Part shown: piece after piece, positions 40,989 through 45,657 of the stretch | Position numbering within the stretch: the stretch's first letter is position 1 | Layout of the letters: the number at the start of each line of letters is the position of its first letter | Origin: Lysobacter sp. | Lineage (GTDB): Bacteria > Pseudomonadota > Gammaproteobacteria > Burkholderiales > Usitatibacteraceae | Length of the DNA stretch: 45,657 nt | Reading direction: 5' to 3' | Assembly: GCA_023700985.1 (NCBI GenBank) | Contig: JAMPXV010000002.1 | Coordinates: 1-45,657, forward strand | Position numbers and translations under genes: made by a program | The notes under the pieces: generated by a model | What the model was told of the DNA's origin: nothing | Databases searched by the model: none | The model's input: the letters and a program-made list of their open reading frames with translations, nothing else

Positions 40989-42440
40989 CTAGAGCAGGAA
41001 GACGGTGGCGAGCCCGAGGAAGATGAAGAACCCCATGCTGTCCGTCACGAAGGTGAGGAACACGCTCGAGCCGATGGCGGGGTCGCGCCCGAAGCGCTCC
41101 ATCGCGAGCGGGATGAAGAGCCCGGCCAGCGCCGCGACCACGAGGTTGAGCATCATCGCGAGCGCCATCACGCCCCCGAGGGCGACGTTGCTGTAGAGAA
41201 GCCACGCCACGACTCCCAGGACGCTTCCCCAGATCGCGCCGTTCAGGGCGCTGATGCCGAGCTCCTTGGCGAGCAGGCGCCGGGCGTTGGCCGCGCTCAC
41301 CTGGTCGAAGGCGAGCGCCCGGACGATGAGGGTGGCCGTCTGGTTCCCGGAGTTCCCGCCGATCCCGGCCACGATCGGCATCAGCGCCGCCAGCGCCGCC
41401 AGCTTCTCGATCGAGCCCTCGAAGGCGCCCACCACCCGGGAGGCGATCACGGCGGTGCAGAGGTTGAGGGCGAGCCAGGGGCCGCGGTTCTTGGCCGACA
41501 GCCACACGGACGAGAAGAGGTCCTCCTCCTCGCGCAGGCCCACCTTGCCGAGCGCCTGGGTCTCCTGGCGCTCGCGCACGAAGTCGAGCACCGCGTCGAC
41601 GGTGAGGCGCGCGATCACGCGGCCGTCGGCGGACACCACGGGCGCGCAGACCAGGTCGTAGCGCTCGAAGGCCTGTGCCGCCTCCTCGGCGTCGCTGTCG
41701 GGGGAGAACGACACCACCTCGCGGTCGATGAGGCTCGCGACCTCGTCGTCCGGGTCGCTCACCAGCAGGCGCTTCAGGGGCAGGATGCCGCGCAGGTGGT
41801 CGTCGCGGTCGACGACGAAGAGCGCGTCGGTCTGCCCGGGCAGCTCGTCGTAGCGGCGCAGGTAGCGCAGCGCCACCTCGCAGGTGACGTCCTCGCGGAT
41901 GCTCACCACCTCGAAGTCCATGAGCGCGCCGACGCTGCCCTCGGGGTAGGACAGGGCGGACTGCAGCTGCGCCCGCTCGTGGACGTCCTGCGCCTCGATG
42001 ATGTCCTGCACGACCTCGTCGGGCAGGTCGGAGGCGAGGTCCGCGATCTCGTCCGCGTCGAGGTTCCGGGCGGCGGCGACGATCTCCGCCGAGTCCATGT
42101 CGGCGAGCAGCGTGTCGCGGACGGCGTCGGAGACCTCGAGGAGGATCTCGCCGTCCCGGTCGCTGCGCACCAGCCCCCAGACGACCAGGCGGTCCTCGAG
42201 CGGCAGGCCCTCGAGGATGAACGCCACGTCGGCCGGGTGCAGCCCGTCCAGGCGCCTCTGCAACTCGACGAGGTTGTGCTTGTGGACGATCGACTCGACG
42301 GCCTCGTTCCGCGCGGCATCCCCCTTCAGCTGGCGGTGGACGAGGTCCTCCACCAGCCGCTGCTTGGCGAGCAGCTTCGTCACCGCGTCGAGGTGATCCT
42401 GCGGCGAGGCGGAAGGCGGTTTCTCGGCGGAGAGCGGCAT
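40989..42440 (-). CDS. mgtE: Magnesium transporter MgtE
   Basis: N domain (HPADVAFILEGLPLEDRLVVW), CBS pair, MgtE TM domain (PIVAGIGGNSGNQTATLIVRALA). Confidence 0.93.
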   Translation of the reverse strand: MPLSAEKPPSASPQDHLDAVTKLLAKQRLVEDLVHRQLKGDAARNEAVESIVHKHNLVELQRRLDGLHPADVAFILEGLPLEDRLVVWGLVRSDRDGEILLEVSDAVRDTLLADMDSAEIVAAARNLDADEIADLASDLPDEVVQDIIEAQDVHERAQLQSALSYPEGSVGALMDFEVVSIREDVTCEVALRYLRRYDELPGQTDALFVVDRDDHLRGILPLKRLLVSDPDDEVASLIDREVVSFSPDSDAEEAAQAFERYDLVCAPVVSADGRVIARLTVDAVLDFVRERQETQALGKVGLREEEDLFSSVWLSAKNRGPWLALNLCTAVIASRVVGAFEGSIEKLAALAALMPIVAGIGGNSGNQTATLIVRALAFDQVSAANARRLLAKELGISALNGAIWGSVLGVVAWLLYSNVALGGVMALAMMLNLVVAALAGLFIPLAMERFGRDPAIGSSVFLTFVTDSMGFFIFLGLATVFLL

Positions 42441-42549
42441 CGGGGGGTCGGTCGCGTGCCCGGGCCGCGTGCCCGGAAGGGACGCCGGTATTCTAGGCCG
42501 CCGGCCCGCGCCGCGTCCCGCCGGCGCGCGGATTATTTTCCCGGGCGGC

Positions 42550-43245
42550 TCAGGGAACCTCGGCCGCGCCCATGCGATCGAGGATGATCTGGGTCTTGCG
42601 CTCGAGCCACGGCGTGCCGCGGTTGCGGTCGTAGAAGCGCGGGTTGGGCACCATCGCCGCGAGGCGGGCGGCCTGCGCGGGGGAGAGCGAGGCCGCGCCC
42701 GTGCCGAAGTAGTGGCGCGCCGCGGCCTCCGCCCCGAACACGCCGTCGCCCCACTCGATCACGTTGAGGTAGATCTCGAGGATGCGGCGCTTGTCCATGA
42801 CGGCCTCCATCATGACCGTGATCATCGCCTCCTGGGCCTTGCGCCACGGCGTGCGGCTTCCCGAGAGGAAGAGGTTCTTCGCGAGCTGCTGCGAGATCGT
42901 CGAGCCGCCGGCCACCACCTTGCCGCGCTTCTGGTTCTTCTCCCAGGCCTTCTGCATCGCCTCCCAGTCGAAGCCCTCGTGGTCGGCGAACTTCGCGTCC
43001 TCCGCGGCCACGATCGCGCGCTTGAGGTTGCCGGAGATGCGCGCGTAGGGAACCCACTGGTGGCGCAGCTTCGCGGCGGGCTTCTTCTCGCGGATCCTCT
43101 CCAGGCGCTCTTCCATGAACGCCGTCGACGCGGGGTCGTGCGAGCGCCACCACGCGAGGCGCGCGAGGATGGAGGCCTCGTAGGCGACGAAGGCCGCTGC
43201 CGCCGCGATCGCGACCCAGCCCGCCCACCTCGCCAGCCGCCTCAC
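42550..43245 (-). CDS. mtgA: Monofunctional biosynthetic peptidoglycan transglycosylase
   Basis: GT51: LKRAIVAAEDAKFADHEGFDWEAMQKAWEKNQKRGKVVAGGSTISQQLAKNLFLSGSRTPWRKAQEAMIT. GTG start overlapping aroE stop. Confidence 0.93.
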   Translation of the reverse strand: MRRLARWAGWVAIAAAAAFVAYEASILARLAWWRSHDPASTAFMEERLERIREKKPAAKLRHQWVPYARISGNLKRAIVAAEDAKFADHEGFDWEAMQKAWEKNQKRGKVVAGGSTISQQLAKNLFLSGSRTPWRKAQEAMITVMMEAVMDKRRILEIYLNVIEWGDGVFGAEAAARHYFGTGAASLSPAQAARLAAMVPNPRFYDRNRGTPWLERKTQIILDRMGAAEVP

Positions 43246-44048
43246 GCCGCGCGCAGCGCGGCGATCACGGCCGCCGTCTCCGGCCGCTTGCCCCGCCAGA
43301 GGAGGAATGACTCGGCCGCCTGCTCGACGAGCATCCCCAGCCCGTCGCTCGCGCGCGCCCCGGCCGCTCGCGCGCCCTCCAGGAACGGGAGCGCCGCGGC
43401 GCCGTAGGCCATGTCGTAGGCGGTGGCGCCGCGCGCGAAGAGGCCGGCGGGAAGGGCCAGCGGCTCGCCGCGCGTTGAGGCGGAGGTGGCGTTCACGACG
43501 AGGTCGAACCCCTCGCCCATCGCCTCGAACCCGACGCCCTCGACCCGCCCGGCCGCGCCGAACGCGCGCGCGAGCTCGCGGGCGCGCTCGCGCGTGCGGT
43601 TCGCGATGACGAGCATCGCCGGCGAAAGCGCGAGCAGCGGCCCCACCACGCCGCGCGCGGCACCGCCGGCCCCGAGGAGCAGGATGCGCGTGCCCGCAAG
43701 CGTGAGCCCCAGGTTCGCCGTGAGGTCGCGTACGAGCCCGGCGCCGTCGGTGTTGTCCCCGAGGATGGCGCCAACCCGCATCGCGAGCGTGTTGACTGCG
43801 CCGGCCTGCCCGGCCCGGGCCGTGCGCTCCTTCGCGAATGCGAAGGCGTCGACCTTGAACGGCAGGGTCACGTTGGCGCCGCGGCCGCCGGAGGCGAAGA
43901 ACTCCCGCGCGGCGCGCGCGAAGTCGCCCGGCTCGACGAGCAGTCGCTCGTAGGCGATCGCCTCGCCCGTCTGGCGCGCGAAGCGCGCGTGGATTTCGGG
44001 CGACCGGGAATGCGCAACGGGATTTCCGATGACGACGTAGCGATCCAT
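43242..44048 (-). CDS. aroE: Shikimate dehydrogenase
   Basis: MDRYVVIGNPVAHSRSPEIHARFARQTG...GANVTLPFKVDAFAFA...GDNTDGAGLVRDL...LLLGAGGAARGV. Confidence 0.95.
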   Translation of the reverse strand: MDRYVVIGNPVAHSRSPEIHARFARQTGEAIAYERLLVEPGDFARAAREFFASGGRGANVTLPFKVDAFAFAKERTARAGQAGAVNTLAMRVGAILGDNTDGAGLVRDLTANLGLTLAGTRILLLGAGGAARGVVGPLLALSPAMLVIANRTRERARELARAFGAAGRVEGVGFEAMGEGFDLVVNATSASTRGEPLALPAGLFARGATAYDMAYGAAALPFLEGARAAGARASDGLGMLVEQAAESFLLWRGKRPETAAVIAALRAA

Positions 44049-44177
44049 GGGTCCGGGGGCGGCTCTTGGAGGTTCCGGGGACGCTTCTCGAGGCCCCGCC
44101 GCCATGATAGCCGCCGCAGGCCGGCCGCCGCGATCGTATATATAGTGGAAGGCGGGCGAGGCGGCCTTTGGGCCGAT

Positions 44178-44247
44178 TGCACTTTTTTGGTGCGTGTGTA
44201 AGCTCAACGCACCATGAGCGTGCATCGCGCTGCGCCCTTGCGGTGCA
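44178..44247 (+). promoter_or_regulatory. Three NtrC-type binding sites upstream of glnA
   Basis: TGCAC-N7-GTGCG (44178-44194), CGCAC-N7-GTGCA (44208-44224), TGCGC-N7-GTGCA (44231-44247). Confidence 0.75.
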
Positions 44248-44284
44248 GGTCATTGTTATTCAATGATTTGCGTGCGCTTTTCGG

Positions 44285-44300
44285 TGGCACGCTTTCTGCT
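44285..44300 (+). promoter_or_regulatory. Sigma-54 (-24/-12) promoter of glnA
   Basis: TGGCACGCTTTCTGCT, GG-N10-GC spacing exact. Confidence 0.8.
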
Positions 44301-44379
44301 ATCTATACGGCTCCAAGCACCTATCCACCCGATCCATTCCCCATTCTGGGGCGTCATCCCTCAATCAGGAGAAAGAGTC

Positions 44380-45657
44380 ATGGCAGCGGCCGATGTCTTC
44401 AAGATGATCAAGGAAAACGAGGTCAAGTTCGTGGACCTGCGTTTCACCGACACCAAGGGCAAGGAGCAGCACGTCACCGTGCCGACGAAGATGTTCGACG
44501 AGGACAAGTTCTCGCACGGCCACGCCTTCGACGGCTCGTCGATCGCCGGCTGGAAGGGGATCGAGGCCTCGGACATGCTGCTCATGCCGGACCCGGGCTC
44601 CGCCCGCATGGACCCTTTCATGGACGAGCCCACGCTCGCCCTTTCCTGCGACGTGCACGAGCCGTCCACCGGCAAGGGCTACGACCGCGACCCGCGCTCG
44701 CTCGCGCACCGCGCGGAGGCCTACCTCAAGTCGACCGGCCTGGGCGACGTGGCCTACTTCGGCCCCGAGCCCGAGTTCTTCGTCTTCGACGCCGTCGAGT
44801 GGAAGGTGGACATGTCGGGCGCCTACTGCAAGATCTTCTCGGAAGAGGCCTCCTGGTCGTCCGACGAGAGGTTCGAGGGCGGCAACCTCGGGCACCGTCC
44901 CTCCGTGAAGGGCGGCTACTTCCCCGTGCCCCCGGTCGACGCGCTGCAGGACATCCGCTCGGCGATGTGCCTCGCGCTCGAGGAGCAGGGCGTGGAGGTC
45001 GAGGTGCACCACCACGAGGTGGCGGGCCCCGGCCAGTGCGAGATCGGCACCAAGTTCGAGTCCCTGGTGAAGCGCGCCGACTGGCTGCAGATCCTCAAGT
45101 ACACGGTGTGGAACGTCGCCCGCAGCTACGGCAAGACGGCGACCTTCATGCCCAAGCCCGTCGTGGGCGACAACGGCTCGGGCATGCACGTGCACATGTC
45201 CATCTGGAAGAACGGCCAGAACCTCTTCGCGGGCGACGGCTACTCGGGGCTGTCGGAGTTCGCGCTGTACTACATCGGCGGCGTGATCAAGCACGCGCGG
45301 GCGCTGAACGCCATCACCAACCCCGGCACCAACTCCTACAAGCGCCTGGTGCCCGGCTTCGAGGCCCCGGTGAAGCTCGCCTACTCCGCGCGCAACCGCT
45401 CGGCCTCGATCCGCGTGCCGTTCGTGACGAGCCCGAAGGCGCGCCGCATCGAGGTGCGCTTCCCCGATCCCACGGCGAACCCCTACCTCGCCTTCTCCGC
45501 GCTGATGATGGCCGGCCTCGACGGCGTGCAGAACAAGATCCACCCCGGCGACCCGGCGGACAAGAACCTCTACGACCTGCCGCCGGAAGAGGACGCGAAG
45601 ATCCCGACCGTGTGCCACTCGCTGGACCAGGCGCTCGCGGCGCTGGACAAGGACCGC
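44380..45657 (+). CDS. glnA: Glutamine synthetase type I (truncated by window end)
   Basis: [35 protein letters not shown]...[17 protein letters not shown]...[34 protein letters not shown]. Confidence 0.96.
   Translation, partial: MAAADVFKMIKENEVKFVDLRFTDTKGKEQHVTVPTKMFDEDKFSHGHAFDGSSIAGWKGIEASDMLLMPDPGSARMDPFMDEPTLALSCDVHEPSTGKGYDRDPRSLAHRAEAYLKSTGLGDVAYFGPEPEFFVFDAVEWKVDMSGAYCKIFSEEASWSSDERFEGGNLGHRPSVKGGYFPVPPVDALQDIRSAMCLALEEQGVEVEVHHHEVAGPGQCEIGTKFESLVKRADWLQILKYTVWNVARSYGKTATFMPKPVVGDNGSGMHVHMSIWKNGQNLFAGDGYSGLSEFALYYIGGVIKHARALNAITNPGTNSYKRLVPGFEAPVKLAYSARNRSASIRVPFVTSPKARRIEVRFPDPTANPYLAFSALMMAGLDGVQNKIHPGDPADKNLYDLPPEEDAKIPTVCHSLDQALAALDKDR

Overview
High-GC, probably betaproteobacterial chromosomal window, densely coded and mostly housekeeping. 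Main blocks: a PAS-domain fragment, a Crp/Fnr-like regulator and phoB-phoR; EIIA(Man)/HPr/EI phosphotransferase genes; metX-metW; an MFS transporter, a VOC protein, an AmpG-like permease, msrB, an ABC-F ATPase, xth and pyrE; gatB-gatA-gatC; mreB-mreC-mreD-mrdA-rodA-rlpA-dacA-dat-ybeD-lipB-lipA; aceB with a divergent LysR gene; an AlgR/AlgZ-like pair and argH; a MarR-family regulator, cyaY, lptM and lysA; a histone-H1-like AAKK protein; thpR, mgtE, mtgA, aroE and the start of glnA. No rRNA, tRNA, CRISPR array, prophage or complete transposon was recognised. The most interesting signals are non-coding: (i) a SAM-II-like riboswitch with its own promoter and intrinsic terminator upstream of metX; (ii) a modular family of palindromic repeats (GGGGTCAGA and GGGACGGTTCT modules), including a 90-bp-arm inverted repeat inside the phoB-phoR operon and one whose outermost bases are the TAA stops of both convergent neighbours; (iii) three regularly shaped NtrC boxes plus a sigma-54 promoter upstream of glnA; (iv) a paired 15-bp operator upstream of a Cys-rich MarR regulator; (v) a structured RNA candidate downstream of the histone-like gene. 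I found no convincing wholly new multi-gene system. The least explained items are the repeat family and the structured 3' region.
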